From contig VZSF01001145.1 of the NCBI GenBank assembly GCA_013398295.1, forward strand, positions 310,470 to 374,469: a stretch of 64,000 nucleotides of DNA. Reading direction: 5' to 3'. The notes beneath the pieces were generated by a model. The model made no database searches and was not told where the DNA came from. It saw only the letters and a list, made by a program, of their open reading frames with translations. Positions 1 to 14,846 of the stretch are shown here, piece by piece; the stretch's first letter is position 1, and the number at the start of each line of letters is the position of its first letter. This DNA comes from Chionis minor (taxonomy: Eukaryota > Chordata > Aves > Charadriiformes > Chionididae). The position numbers were made by a program, and so were the translations under genes.

Positions 1-2756
1 CAAAATAAGGTAGAAATAAATTATATGATTAGTACATTTCACAGAGGATGGTCAATTATTTGCCTATCAGAAGAAAATGATTAAAATGTTACAAAATAAT
101 TAAAACTTTCTATTTGTCATTTAGAAATGGAGCCCACTATCCTTTTATTTTGAAAAATGTTTTTTATTGGGGATTTGTTTTTACTTTGCATGTTAGTAGC
201 CTTTAAAAGTTGAACTTAAACGAGTTTTTTAAAAAATGAAATATTTCAGTGAACAAAAAGATCATCTTTGAGATAATTTTTCCTTTGTGTAGAATCTTTA
301 AATATTTGGGGTTTTGCTCTGATTTGGGCAGAAACATGTCTGGAATTTCCAAGCTCCTTCAAAAGTGGAAGTCTGGAGTTTCCGTTTCCATGCAGCTTTA
401 TTACAAAATTACTTAGTAAAGCCCAGAGAGAGGAACCAATGCATTTTTCAGTTCAGTTTCCATTTGAATTGAGACATGACTGAAGTTGCTCCAGGTCAAA
501 TTGAACAAAACTTCAGAATAATGGTTGTGGTTCAAGAAAAAAAAGAGAATTAGAGAGTCAAACCATTTTCTTGTTTCAGTCCACACCCTAAAAAACCCAA
601 AAAAACTTAATAATAATTTTAGTGCTATCAGCCAACAATGATCTCCATCTAGTGCTATGAAACCGTAGGTTAGGCTGAACTAAGCCCATCCAGCCTGTGT
701 AATCTATTCAGCATTGAAACTACATCTTTAAAATAAAAATATTAAGGGATTGGTTGCTTTGGACTGGCCTTTTGTTTCTTTGTTTTGTTTTATCTTACAG
801 CACTTAATACACCCACAGATTTGTACCCAACAGTAAGGTGTCCAGATTTTACATGCACAGGAAATATTCCATAAAAGCATTTAATTAGGTTATGAACAGT
901 CCAAGGGTTGTTAATATTTACCCTGTAGATGACGGGCTTCCTTTGTTCGCAAGCCCTTGATGTGGAAATCGTTTTGACCCTGTTGAGAATAATGGTAGTG
1001 ATATTTTGTTAATGGTATTGGCACAGAGACAGAATACAGGCGGCCTTTTACTGAGCCGTGTCTCACTGATGAGTGGCAGAGTGACACACAGTGGGTGACT
1101 GAGGCTGACTTGTCCTGGAGAGCCTCAAGTGCTGGCGGAGGGATGAGGAACCCATGGGCAGCTGCAGGTGGGTGCAAAATGAGAGCTGCAGACTGCAAAC
1201 CTGCTCGGACCACAGTAGCAAGCTTTAATTTAACAGGCTCTTTTGAGGAACATTATTTGTCTGTTAGCAAGGAAATCCTCAGCTGGCCTCCAGGTGACAC
1301 CACATTGTACCACACCAGAGAAAAACCGAGGTAGGTCCCCAGTGGCCTCTGTATTTTGAGATGCAGGAGACAAAGGGGTTTTGGCATTTTTATGTGTGCT
1401 GTGTGTTCTTGCAGTTTGTTTTATTACCCTTGGAAGTGCCTCACCTTCCCATAAAAAGCAGAGCTCTCTGGGCTTTGTACGCATGTTGTAGGAGAGTGAG
1501 AACATCACCATCAGGCACTTCTGCAGCCTCCGTGTCCAGCACAAAACTGCGAACTCTCACGTCAGTGGGATGGTGATTCTGTCCACCATACCACAATGTC
1601 CCAGGTCACTGTCCTATCCACACATCCGGGCTGCCACATTCCTGGGGCTGTTTATTCAGTGGGACCTAAAGTAATGTTATAGGTGTTGCAGATGCTGTAG
1701 GTATTCTGAGATATGTGACAAGATGGTACCATATCATGTGTTCATATTTAGTCCAAAAGAAGTAGAAGACCTTTCCCTAGCCATTAGATCAATGAGAATA
1801 GCCTTCTAGTTGGCACAAAATAGATAAAAGGCCAAAAAACTCTGCAAATGGAGCACAAGTGAAGGAAACTATACATGACTTGGTCCTGTGGCAGGAGGTG
1901 AGTGAACAAACTTCCTTGCACTTTTGTGCAAGATGAGAATAACCAGGTGGGTATCTCCATTAGGGCTGGCTGTAGGGGCAGAAATCTCTGATGGGTGGTG
2001 TCAGGGTAGTAATGCTGAGATGATGCCACATCTAACCATGGCTGAGTGGAAACCCAGGTGTGGCAGTAGCATTTGTAGGTTTTTTAAGCAGTTGAATGCA
2101 CTAATCCCAGATTTCTTTCTAGACCTTCAACCTTACCTGCTATATCTCCACGTACTACAGCAGGTACCTGAAAGTGATACCACTCACTGTACAGTGCACC
2201 TAACATTCAATACGTCTGAATTTGCCCAGAGCTCAGCCAGCAGGCAACCCAGATCTTACAAAGAGAAACACTTTCAGAGAGGAATATTAGCCTCTTTCCA
2301 AGACTAAATGTGCCATTAAAATGCTGTTTTCAGATGATATTTTTTTCTGGGGTTAAACTCCACAATTAAAGGTGGTGTACTCTCTTAATAAGCACAAATA
2401 CTGGGCAAATTTGTTCCAAGGAGTGATAAATCCTGGCAATAAATACCGTGCCTGGGGAGAAACTGAGAGCTTGCTGTATTCCAAGGGAGCAGAAATAGCA
2501 AGGACACTGGAAAATGTAGTAGGAGAAAATACGCTGCCTTTGGGGAGAGGGGAAGGTGGCCCCTTAAATCCCTTCCTATTCTTTATTTCTGTACTCATCC
2601 AGACCTGCCTGTAACGGGCTGTTGCATCGCCGCATTGTTAGTTTAACTTCTTTGTATCCTGAACAGCCAGTGGGTCGGTAAAAGAAGCTCTTTGTGCCTT
2701 TGGTGGGAGAGAATGGCACGGGGGTTGTTCTTGGAAGGGGCCCAGGGAAAGTGTAG
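1..2756. other. Unique non-coding DNA, no gene seen
   Basis: AT-rich sequence with no recognisable exon, RNA gene or repeat family. Open frames on both strands are at most 127 codons, overlap one another on opposite strands and show no domain or motif I recognise. I see only ordinary short A/T runs. Confidence 0.6.
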
Positions 2757-2760
2757 GGTG

Positions 2761-2821
2761 AGGAGGGAGAAGGGAGTGAAAAAAAGCCCCAGAAAAGGGG
2801 AAAAAAGAAAAAGAAAAAAGG
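2761..2821 (+). repeat. Purine-rich tract
   Basis: About 60 bases almost wholly A and G on the plus strand, broken by a T near 2777 and a CCCC near 2787-2790. It runs from G-rich (GGGAG units) on the left to A-rich (GAAAAA units) on the right. Low-complexity DNA; the open frames across it are products of its composition. Confidence 0.7.
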
Positions 2822-5800
2822 TGTCTGTTTCACAAACCCTGAGCTTCAGCAGAACTGCCATTTCCTGAGACTGCACAAAATGTACTGACCGGCGGCGTTC
2901 ACAGGCCTGGCAAAAGGGATGGAGCCAGACATTGACACCGACGCAGCGCTGGCTTCCCTGGGTCCTAGGGAAAAGCTGACGGGCAGCCAGGTCCATGAGT
3001 ACCTGATCCTGCCTTTACCACGAAGAGCAGTGCGCGCTGAACAGTAATGCTTGGCTCTCCTTGAAGGGGAAGGAGGAGCCGCATGCAGTCACCATTGGCT
3101 TTTACACGAGAGCCTGAAATGGCAGCATTTCCAGCAGCTGTGTTGTCTTTGAAACATGTTGTAAACAGGGGAGTGTGCTGCTGAATAAAACTTACCCTGT
3201 CTAATTACTACATCTCCCGATGAGGTGAGCACTTGGAGAGCTGTTTGGACCTTCCTTCTCTGGTAAGGTTTTTGTTCTCTGGTGCTTCACGGGTAAACGT
3301 GCTGCTGAGAGAAGGAAACGGGTCAAATTGCTTGGAATATAGAGAAGATCTGGGGTTATTCCAAGAGGAACAGCCAAGTCAGATGGGGACCATCTTTCTG
3401 GTAATGGAGTCCAAGCAGGGAATAGTGAGGGAGGCGCCTTATCAGTTCAGAATAACTTCATTCTCTCTGCTTCGGGGAACAATGCATTTATTTGGGTCAG
3501 TGACGACACTGCTAACACTGGGAAGGAAAGGTGGGAGGGAATGGCTGCATGCCATGTTCCAACAGCCTTTTTTCAGTGTCAACAATGGACAATAGTGGAT
3601 TTTTATCACCAACACTTTTCCTGGAAAACTTCAAGGGATGTATTTCATATTAGATAGAAATGAGTCTTGAAATCTTATATAAATTGAAAGCTGCCTGTCT
3701 GAGAGTGAACCACGGTTATAATTATGGAGCAAACATTACCCCCAGAAAGACAACGGAGCTGGTAGCTGTTGCATCTTAAGGGTAGGTAGCTTGGTCCTTC
3801 TTTCCTCCTGCAGACACTGGGCACAATAATGCGCTAGAACAAGAAACTGAGGGGAATATCATCAGAAAGATCTCTTCTTTCTTCCTCTGACCGTCTCACA
3901 GAAATGTGTTGCTTTTCTACATAAAAATGGGAAAGTGTTTTGAGGGAGGGATGCAGGCCTCATCTTTCCTAGGGGCTGGAGTGAATGACCTATTGAATAG
4001 TGAGGTCCCTCCAGAACGTGAGGTGTCTGTGTTCCAGTTCCAGCTCTGACTCAGAAAAAACAGATTCCTCATTACAGAGAATAGTTCAGACGTCTTCCAT
4101 GTTCTGTATTTTTTTCTTTTAGTGTGAATCCTACATTTTTCCATGGCTCATAATAATGGTGAACATCTGCTTGGCTGAAATATCTGGGACACTGCAGGAG
4201 AGAGGGAAACATCTTGAGAAGCGACATAATCTACATCAATCGTATATGTAGTGTTGCTATGTTGTACTTTCGTAGTTCATGCCAAACTTCTCACCAAAAC
4301 CCTCCAGAAATTGAATGGATATACCCAAAAGGTGGGAACCTTTCCCACCTTCTGTGTGCTAGACTGCACTTAACACATTCTCACTATGCATTAGTAAGAG
4401 ACATGGGTTCATACATACCCGACTGTCTGCCCTGGTTTCCAGATGAGGGTAACACAAATAACTAGGCAACTCAGAATGGCAAAATGCTGTGGAGCTCACC
4501 CTCCACGCAGCTGAGACAAAGCCTGTCAGCACAGAGAGAGATTCGCAAATGGCCATTGACACAGATATGGTAACAGTTATGAGCACCAAAAAATGGATAT
4601 GTCTGTAAATGACAGATAGAAATTTGCCTAGTCCTTCCTCTATTTCTGTCCTCAAATAAGATAGAGTTCTCTCCTCAGACAAAGCCTTAATAAGCTGTTT
4701 CTTAGAGGGGAAAGACTCTGTATGTATGGATCTTTTGCCTTGTGATTCCAGGACATCTGGACAAAGGAAGCTTGATGAGAGCCAAATTTATTTTGCTGTT
4801 GGTTTTCCAAGTGTGCTGAATTGTTAGCACTGTGGGGCAGCCAATCAGTTTTGTTGTCTTGGTTTTAATTTGACTGAACAGTTTCGCAGCTAGTAAGTCA
4901 TGTCTCCAGTGAACAGTTTGGCCAAAGCTATTAGTGGTTGTCAATGACTAAGGAGGGTGGACAGTAGTCTACAGATCAGGGTACTCAGATGGGATGGGGA
5001 AGATCTGGGGTCCAGACCTTACTTTCTTCTTGGCCATACAATATTTCCCTGACAGACTTTATTGCAGCACAGATTCAATAGGACAGATAGAGCATGGCCC
5101 CTTTTTCCTTATCAGCCAGACTGTTCTGTATCTTGACAGGTCTTACCGAGAGGAAGATTAGAGTTAATAGGTTTGGTGAGAAAACTTGATTTCATAAAAT
5201 AAAGCATACTCTCTGCCATGGGCTGGGTGCTGATTTTTTTCTTAGAGATGTTTGGTTTAGAGCTCACCTGGGGCTGTGAACCTGGCCTTGACACCTAAGT
5301 CAGTAGAGATCACCCAGACCCTCAACATGTAGGGAGAGGAAGGAGTACAAATATGTGTGTGTATTTAACACCTCCCATTAACTCTAGGCAGTTTCCTGCT
5401 CTGCATGTTGATCTTCTGGAGTCCTAACTCCAAAGGGACCAGTGATTTTACTTTGAATTGGTCTGTGATGCCCCACTGTTCATTAATAGAATTTCCATTA
5501 TCCAAGTTTGAGTTTCAGCACCCTTTTAGTCTGCTTGACCTGTGCAAGGTCATGTCACTGTGCCTGGTCTTCTCAGGTACTCATGCAGATGCTCTGAGCT
5601 GTGCTTTTGTCACTACGATATGTGCTACCTTTTGCCCAAACATTGCATTTTAGCCGATATTTATGCCAGCTGATATTTATGCCAGACCAAAAATATACAG
5701 CTCAGTATCCTGTCTTAGGTCCTCCAGCATTCCTGTGCCATTGCACACTAAGGAGAACCAGTGTTGTGCCAGGCTACAGCCAGAGGCTGGGCATAGCAAA

Positions 5801-6217
5801 TCAGTCCTCATACCTGACTGCAGTTTCAGGCTGCTCCCACCCGTGAGTTCTGCTCGCTTAGCAGCCAAATCATAAATCACATTTTGGTGCAGCTTTCATC
5901 TCCAAAACACATCATAAACATTAATCTTAACATCCCTGTTAAGTACCAGTAGGTTCAGTGGTCAAAATTTAATAACTTGCAGACATTCTATTATCCAACA
6001 CAGCAGCTTCCCACTGTGCAGAGCTGAAAATAACCTGGCACATAGATGGTAGTTATTGCAAAAGTGTTACCTTATGAGGCAGATCTTGATGAATGTCTTG
6101 GGACATGCATCAGTTTGGTGGCAGCGTTCAGAATTCTGTCCCATGTCCAGGGTATTAAAACCAGGTGCTCAAGTATATCAAAGCTGAATTGGTGAGAAAA
6201 AAATAATTAAAAAATAC
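2822..6217. other. Unique non-coding DNA, no gene seen
   Basis: No recognisable gene or transposon. A small imperfect tandem duplication of a 16-bp unit (GATATTTATGCCAGCT) lies at 5656-5685. The open frames are short and lack any family signature. Confidence 0.6.
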
Positions 6218-6233
6218 TTTTTTTTTTTTTTTT
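6218..6233 (+). repeat. T16 homopolymer
   Basis: An uninterrupted run of 16 T, preceded by A-rich sequence and followed by AAATAAAG. I see no retrotransposed gene body beside it, so I treat it as simple sequence. Confidence 0.8.
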
Positions 6234-9200
6234 AAATAAAGCAATAGAGGTAGACTAGATTTTGCTCTTGATTTAGGTAGTAAAAATCCATTGGTGTCAT
6301 GCAGAGTTACATGTAGAAAAGCTATTGTTCATGACTAAAGGAAAACCGTAACACCAGACATCAACCTGGTAAGTGTAGCTGAATGCCAGTATTCAGGTTG
6401 GTTATCCTGTAAGGCTGAAGTCTGATCTAAGGCAAAACAGGTCATTGTGCAGCATCATGTGCAGCAGTTCTCTTCAGCGAGGGCGAGACCAGATATTTCT
6501 CTGAAGCTAAAATAGATTTTGATGCAATACGTGGAAACCCATGCTGAACAAAAGTCCACAAAAAAGGGATTTCGGCACTTGCTGGATTGCAAAATGTTAG
6601 ACAGCTGGATTTTTCTCACATCAGGCTAGCTAGCTGCTTTGAAAACCACTACTTCTCTGATCCCCGTCCTGGCAATATGGTTGGACCTCTGCTGTACAAT
6701 GAGCTTGAGGTCAGTAAAACATTTTTCAGTTGTGGTGGAGGCATTTAAATTGGAATTTGTTAAATCAGAGGTACAATTCCACAGGTAGAAATTGAACTCT
6801 ACATGTGACCTTTCTCTTGTTATTACATTTAAAAATATTAAATCGTGCAGATTTTTACTTCCATTAAAAACAAGTTGCCAGATTTAGCATTTTGTTACTT
6901 TGAAGTCCTTTTTTCATTCTCCCCTGAAGGGCTTTAACTTTCAGACATGGTGATCCTTAAAAATATATTTTAAATGTTGGTTTTGAAACCTTACAAAGGA
7001 TATGGCATTGGAGAAATTCAGGATGGAATGACTTTCTTAAGGGCAGCAGTCAGGGAACAGCAAAGTATCTCAATTTTATTTCCACCCCCACATTTCCCTT
7101 CAGTTTCCAGTATCTTTAATTGGCTGTCAGCTCTTTCTGCCTCCTGTACAGAGTTTAATACTCAGCTTTTAGGTAAGCTTTTTCTTAGGATTATTTTCTA
7201 CCGAAACTGGTTCCAGAGGATTCGCCCTTTCCTGCAGCAGTCTGAGTTAGCAACACCTGTGGCTGCTCCTTTGCAAACGTAACCGTAGTTAAGATGTTAG
7301 AGCAACGTTCCTAAAATACTGAAAAGCAAGCCAAACTCTTATGGGTCAAAGTGCGATTTGTAATGGATAAGAGCAGTGAAGTCTCACAGTCTCACACCAC
7401 AGAAATGTGAAAGACGCTTCGCTGCACCTGGGTGCTCATTGAGAGCTGTAGGGAGAAAGACAGGCTATGGAGAAAGTCTCCTCAGAGCAGTCAGCTGGTT
7501 TGGATTTGTATCTTTACTTCATGGAGAGCTGCAGCATTCCCCACTGTGGGAAATGCGCAAGGGGAGAAACAAAGAGAACCCAAGGGAATGTTTACAGACC
7601 TTCCACCTACTTGGTCAATTACAGGAGAGGACACAGACTGCACTAGTCCCGGAGTCCATGTGAAAGGCATCTATCATTGCAAGGACATCCACACTGCAGT
7701 CTGCCATCTCTAACAGTACTCTCCTTCTCCCCCTGCAACCATACAGTGTCTTCAAATCTTATTCTAGCTCCTTCTGCGTCTTAAGAGGACACAAGACCAG
7801 GGCTGATCATCACCTTGCTTGCATTACCCTCCATCTTCAGCGAACAGAATAATCCATCGGTCTGATTCTCTCATAGGTTATCCTGGCTCAGCCCCAACCT
7901 TCTTGCTTCTGCTAGAAGTGTGAATCTGACTGTCATGGAAATGGCCAGCCAAAAAGAAACCGGAATATACGTGTTTGTGAGCCAAGGCATATTCCTCTAC
8001 ACAGCCTGGAAAGTCTCAGGCACCACTGATGACATAATCATAAAGCCAGTGAGAGGAGACAGGAACTGCCTTGCACCTCTGGAGTGTTGCACAATGAACG
8101 GCTCCAAGCAGAGCCCTCCCTTGCAGAGACCTCAGTGCCGTTGGAAGAAAACCTGGTAGGAAATTTAACTGGAAAGTTCTTACCTCCACCTTTCTTTCCA
8201 TTCCTTATTCCCGACGGCCCTTAAATCTTCAGAGGAAGTAGAAAACTTTCTTTAGAATGATCTACTCAGTGACAGCTAAAGCACTCCATCTCTTTGCAGT
8301 TACCACTATTGTTTTCTATGCAATATTTATGAAAAAATAATACAAACGGTTTCTGATTACACCAACACAGGAGAAGAAATATTTATATATGGATGTAATT
8401 TCTTTTAAGATTAAATTCTAGAGGTATTTAGTTTAAAATTATTTTAAATTCCCCCAGGTAATATTTAGAAGGGAATGACTTTGCCTGTTTTTAGTTCTCA
8501 GTTGTGAGATGTCTTTACCGACTTGTAGTGTATTAACATATTTTTGTTCTTTTAAAATGAAATCTGTGGTTAGCTGAAACTAACCCCCAATTCAGCAAGC
8601 AGCATCTCTGCCTCTGAGACTTGCCAAATCAAATTTACTTCGCAAACTCGTCACGTGCAATCTCCTTTTATATCCCATTTTCCTTTCTCTCGTTATCCTC
8701 CTCAGTAAAGTTGTAACAGGTAAGCCTTTCACTCTTTGCATTGTTTGCAATGCACAGGGTAGCACATGTAGAACTGTCCCTTTTATGTTGGCAGCCTCAA
8801 AGTCTGGAGTGTTCTGTGACTTCATGTAAAATTTAAGTCAAAAAGAAATAAGCCAGTAAATACGCCTCACCTGATGGGCTAATGACTTTGAGGGGTGGAA
8901 TGGTCTTTCTCTTGGTGTTTTCTCTTGCTCTTGTTCTGAAATGCCACAGATTCCAGGAGCCCACTTGAGTATGAGGGTTTGAGTTTTGCAAACTCACAGT
9001 GATACTAAATATGGCAAGAAGTCCTAACAGAATAACCAGCTTAAAATTGTGCAGAAGTAATTTAGCAAAGAAGGCTAACATTATTCAGATTGTGCTTTGT
9101 ACAAAGGCCCTTTATGGCCTCCATAGGCGGGATGTGATTATTATCAATATTTTTTTCTTGCTTGGATATCTGCAATGCATCTCTTTCTGCATGCTTAAGA

Positions 9201-10794
9201 GAGTTACATGCAGGAAGGATAGAGACTGCTGAGCTGCCAGTTTGCTCGCATCTCTGTCTACTCTGTTGACCAACATCCTGATTTGTCCTTGGTCTCTTTG
9301 AATTGATACACCACAATTGTGCGATGCATGGAATATGATTTTTATGCTTAATAGAGGGTTTGAGCTACCTAGTGATGCAGAAAACGAGGAGCGTAAGAGA
9401 ACCGCATAACATGGGGTATGCAAGTATCTGAACAAGATGCAGAAGGTGGAACGCAGGTGTTTGAGAGGTAGGAGTACAAGCAGAGAGACTGAGAAAGAGT
9501 ACAAAACTTCAGAATTTTGCACTTGAAAGAGAAGCTAAAGAAACCGCATGAGAAGCAGGAAGGGGAGGAAGGGTGCAGAGTCAGGGTAAGGTTAGATGGA
9601 GACAGAGTTGTACCTGAAGATTTGGGAAGAGTTGTCCTCTATGAGTACCAGAAGCAGACAGAACCTTGGGAAAGCCAAAGGCTGTTGCTCCAAACCAAAG
9701 GAGAAGGCCTCTTGTTCTGTACTAGGCACAATCCCTACTCATTAAGGGACAATGTGGTGCCATCCCATCAGCGCAGAACTGCAGGAGGTGTGCTGCTCCT
9801 ACTCTGAGGATGCAGCACAGTTCCTGCATGTCTCTGAGGACTGACATGGTGAGCAAAGGGGTCCCACTGCCACCAACTTGCTGATTCACATGAAGACAGG
9901 GCTATACTTTTGCTTTCCCCAGGTCTATTTTGGGTGCCCCGTCTTGCAAGGGGAGAGAGAAGGGAGTTGTCCTGGGAGAATAATATCATCTTGAAAGGAT
10001 TCCTTTCTGTCCATGGTTCAGTCAATAACTATGCTTACTGAAATGGCTTGGTATGTGGATGGAGCAGGTTTTTTTTCTAAAAACCATTCGCTAAACTATG
10101 TATCCTTGATGCTAAGTACAAATAATACCCACTAGTATTTTTCACTGTCTCATAAAAAATGTAAAATTGCCCTTTAAGAGAGAAAGGACTGGAGTGATGG
10201 CACATATGAACAATTTTCTTTATCAAAACTGACTTTTGCATGCTGCCAAAGGTAGTAAGGAGTTCTTCCAAAAAAAGTCAAATGAGTCTCCCTGAGAGGA
10301 AAAGTAAATGCAACTATTGTTATGAAGAATTGCACCAGGATCCATCTTCAATTGTTTAGAGAAATGTCAGTCTCAAGGAAACCAGTTTGAATGAGTTCAA
10401 GGGTTTACAGAGTGACACACTGATCCTTATCATTCAGGATATTATAATCAGTCAAGGAAATTAGTGGCTCTTTTATATTCTTCTTATAAAGACTCTGAGG
10501 TTATGATTGTGTTGGTTGGATTATTATCTAAGGAACAATGGTTAAGTTTTCTTTTCCTCTCTAAGACTCAATCAGTACAGAAATACTCCTGGCAACTTTA
10601 TGAAATGGTTGCAAAAGAAAAAATGTCATTCCTAACATAATTTAGTTGTGTCCATTCTAGCTAGAGTCTCAGCATGCCTTAACATACACTCAGAATAGCT
10701 GACTGACTGACTTACATTGTAACTGCTTATCCCAAGCCTTTGACCATGTAAGTTTCCCACTGGCTGGAAGCATGAAGATGGCAATGCTGATCTT
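6234..10794. other. Unique non-coding DNA, no gene seen
   Basis: No recognised feature. The longest frame is 136 codons on minus (9112-9522). It is Ser/Leu-rich with no recognisable domain and is within chance expectation. Confidence 0.55.
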
Positions 10795-10889
10795 TTAGGG
10801 GTGGTTTTGGCAGTGTTGGGTTTATCGTTGGACTTGGTGATCTTAAAGGTCTCTTCCCACCTAAGTGATTCTGTGATTCTGTGATTCTT
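10795..10889 (+). mobile_element. CR1 LINE, 3' tail fragment
   Basis: A severely 5'-truncated CR1 retrotransposon copy in plus orientation. Its end carries the diagnostic avian CR1 tail, with three copies of the 8-bp unit GTGATTCT ending near 10888. It is preceded by typical 3'UTR wording (GTTGGGTTTA, GTTGGACTTGGTGATCTTAA, CTTCCCACCTAA). Only about 95 bp of the 3'UTR survives, so no coding part is present. The left boundary is approximate. Confidence 0.85.
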
Positions 10890-13800
10890 TTCCATCGCCA
10901 TGTCCTCAACTACCATTGTCCACCATCCAGAGTGAGTAGCATTTTCAACTGCTGACCACAGTCCCCATCAGACAGCATGAACTGGCTAACAAGGAATTCC
11001 AAAACTTCCTGATTCACAACCGCTATCTCAGAGAGCATGAGGAAATGCTTCTGATAAATTAAATGTTTTGTAGATAAACACCTTGTGGCATCTTGACACA
11101 AGACCGTTGATAAATGACTGGGTGAGAGGACAACGGGTACAGTCAGATGATGCTTCCATTTTTTAACATGGTACTTTTGCACTTTTTCAGAAGAGAAACC
11201 AGGGACTTCCTCACCTTCAGCTTCAAATGAAAAATACAGATACAGCAAAGTGGTGGATTTAACCTCTGAGTAAGTATGTGTTAATTTCAATTCCTGAGAG
11301 TGTGCTGCATTAAACTGTTCTTGACAGACTTTAATAGGAATTTTGGACATTGTACATTAATAAATAAGTACTACTTTGTTATTTTAAGTGCAGTGGTTTT
11401 CCTTAGTTGAGAAAGCCTGGCTCTCTGGCTTGATTTATATGATGCTATGTTAAAAAAGTTAGTAATGATACGTGTGTTATTCATGTACTTGGAAGTCTCA
11501 AAGGATTTTAAATATATCTTGACACGTATGCTCATAAATTGTGTCTAAGGTAGACATTTTGGCAAACTGGATATGGAATTAATGTTCTTGAGACTTCCAA
11601 ACACCATTGATCAAAAATACTTTCAAAATTCTCTAGAGCTCCAAACTGATTTCTTTTGAACCTGCCTGTGTGGTCACTGCACCATCTATCAAATTGTCTT
11701 CAGCTTGGAGACATGGTTCGTGGGCCCAGGCTGCATTTCAGTGCAAATTCTTCCCATCGTGAAGGCTTGATTTCATCAGTTTGAGATGGAGCCGTTGAGG
11801 GTGAGTCTCTGATGAAGCAATATAAAGAGTGAAACATGAGTGAGTACAGAGCTCAGCATTCCAAATGTGTGTGTTTATGAGTTTCTCAGTGAAGATATTT
11901 TACAGTAAATCTAATGTGTGAAATGCAAAGGCTTTTGCAAACAGCATGTTTACTTTAAGCAGCGAGCCACAGAGTTTCTGTGGGGTAGATTTGGAAGGAT
12001 GCTCTTGAGAAGATTTGGAGATGCAGAATCAACACAGCGGTGGGCTGAGAGCAGGATTCTGGTTTTACTTCCCTCTCTGTATATGAGCTTAACTCCTCCA
12101 GACCTTCTTCTACAAATATCCTATAGCTGTTAATATTATAGACTGTTTCAGGCACCAAGAGTAATTTTTTCTTAGCCTGTACTCTGCTGACGGCTTTTGT
12201 AGCATTCAGGTAAGAGTGTAATCCCAACAAACATCACTGATCTATACAGCCAGCCCAAGTGGAGGTCACAAAAGCTATTTTCCTTAGGAAATCAGATGGC
12301 AACCCAACAGTTCTCTGGCAGAAAGCATTATTCTGGATGCAGCAGTAACAAAACTGGAGTCTGTTCCCTTGTTTGTCATCCCAAGTCCTTTCCAGGACAA
12401 TCCCCCTCCCAAAATGTGTCCTTGGTATCTCTCCAGGTGCACCGTAAGGACTTTCTTACCTACTGCCGTTTTGGTGCTTTCTGTAGCTGGGTATTTACAA
12501 TTTTGGAGACCAGGGTGTTACCAATCCTGGCTGCTCACCTCCATACCACAGCATGTTTCTGCTATAATTTAGAGAAGGTAGACATTTAATTATTTATAAT
12601 GGGCTTTACTTCTTCCCCCCCTGCCAAGGCCCTTCTAGCTCCCACTGGTCTGACCAAATCTCATTCAAACCTTCTTGCCCGATTACCTTTTCAGCATGTT
12701 GAAAGGGTTTTTCTGTGTATCTCTGATGGGTCTCTGTTGTTCCTGCAAAATCTACTCTGTTTGGTTCGTAGAGATAATTGCTTTCTAGTACAACTGTTTC
12801 AGTCTCTGAAATTATATTCCTTGATTCTTGTGGCAGAAATCTGAAATAGTGCTATGACACCTTTTTGTGTGACCCTGTGGCATTCAGAGCCGTCTTCCAA
12901 AGTTTATTCAGCCTGTTCTTCTCTATAGCTCTTCCCACACCAAGCAAAATACCTCTTCTAAAAGTTCCCTGTTTGAATGTGTGGGAAACTTTTTATAAAC
13001 TGAAAATATCTTCTTCAACAGAAATGAGCATTTTTCCAGTTTTGCCATGTAGAAGGCTTGTACAAGTCCACATTTCTGTGTTTCTTTTCAGGAACCACAT
13101 ATAAGAATTTATGAAGGACTTGAGTTTATGCAACACTGTGGAAAGTGCTGTGATGTATTTTACTGTCTTTCTGGAGTGTTTTTTCTGTTCAAAGGAATGG
13201 AATATGCTGTTCCCAGTCTTTTTTGGGAGATTTGATGCACGTAACCAGATGAACTGCTATTGAACCTTACAACTACATGATCAAATTGCTGGTGCAGAGG
13301 CAAGTGTGGGATTTCTAGACTCACAGAATCTAATAAACCAGACAAAACACTTTGAATTAAAAGTTTAAAAGGCTCAGGGGGCATCTCCTGTATTAGTGTA
13401 CCTGTGTTTCTGTATTTCTTTCAAGGAGCACACATGCTAGTGCTTACAGTGCGAGGACAGTGTTAATACACGAACAGAAAGAACTGGGAGTAGAATTTGA
13501 TTTACTGCAGAGAAGTAAATTTCCCAAGGAGAGCTTGTTACTTTACCTGGCAGTGCCAAAGTCTGTATCACATTTTTCTCCAGGACTTGTATGTAAAGTC
13601 AAAACCCCATGTAAGCCAAAAACTCCACAGAAAATTGTGTGTTGAAAAATGTTTGTGGGGCTGATTCTTTCAGAGAGTCTCCATTGTTTTTGTGTAAGAT
13701 TTCTCCCTCCCACTGGGTTTCACAGAAAATATCTTTTTAAACTAACTCACGTTTCTTTAATCTCACTTTTCTATTGACAGCCCGCTTCCTTTGCCATCAG

Positions 13801-14846
13801 AGAACAGTAGTGAAAATAGCATGTTCTGCTCAAAGACTTCAAAATCCTCTGTGGTATTATCTGGGTTTAAAAAAATAGTCTGACAGTGGCAGGTTTAGCC
13901 ATACAAAACCTGCTCCACAGGCTTCCCGGATGGGACAGGCTCTTTCTGCAGAGTGAAGAGCTGTCACTTTAAAAAGCTACGGGTCTTGTTCAAGTGTATT
14001 TTCCGCTTACCTGGGACATTTTCCATTTTTAGACCAACACAACACGACAGACAGGGTGTCCCCCATTCCAAAACATGAACAGGAATCCTGTACCATTCCC
14101 TAGGGTCGAGTTTCTGTGCTTCAGGCTGAATTGACCCCTGCTGCTTGTTCAAGTCAGCTCCTTCCTGAAGTTTCGTTCTCCTCTGTCCAGCTCCCTGGGT
14201 AGAAGAGAAGCTTCCACTGAAGACACATGATGCTCTGTCTGGCCAACCAAAAATATATAACAGTCTTGGCCATGAAACAAAGAAATTTCATAACAATAAC
14301 TTCTCTCTGGTCCGTTCCCTGAATTTTGTGTGTTTGCCAATTTTTCTCCTCTCTCCTTGGAAAAAAAAAAAAAATTAAAAAATTTGAGTTTCATTGTTTC
14401 CCTGTTAGCTCAGAAAAGCCACGAGCCAAGTTAGAATCCCTTAGCCTCAGACATACCAGGAGCGAGCAGTCCATCCGGGCTCACCGATACCATCTTCCAG
14501 CCCCCTTGTTACAATGGGTACTTCTCCTGCTCAGAGGTTGTTGACTGGAAAGCTGGAGCACCACAGCAACTTCTCCCATGTCCTGAGGTATCCTGGGCCT
14601 TTCTTCTCTGACTTAAGAGGTATGTTTGAGTTCAGGCAAGCATTCCTATGCGAGTCTTTTATGCCTTGCAATCTTTCTCTGAATCTAAGCCCACGTAAAA
14701 TGAGATTGCACAAGCCTCCTTGGACTTTCTCCTTGTTATTTAAGGTCATCTTCTCTTGTGCTTTCCATCCAGCTGTAACGTGTTATTTGTCTAGTTCAGA
14801 CTAATGGCAAATCTCAGGCAAATTGTAGATGAACACTACAGTAGGT
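10890..14846. other. Unique non-coding DNA, no gene seen
   Basis: Contains a 146-codon minus frame (10910-11350) with no recognisable domain, signal or context; I do not call it a gene. An A14 run lies at 14361-14374. A pyrimidine stretch ending in CAG at 13780 resembles a splice acceptor, but it has no supporting exon. Nothing else was recognised. Confidence 0.55.

Noticed and set aside
10910..11350. 146-codon minus frame beside a CR1 tail
   Set aside because: A rough estimate gives one or two such frames by chance in 64 kb of this composition, and no motif was recognised.
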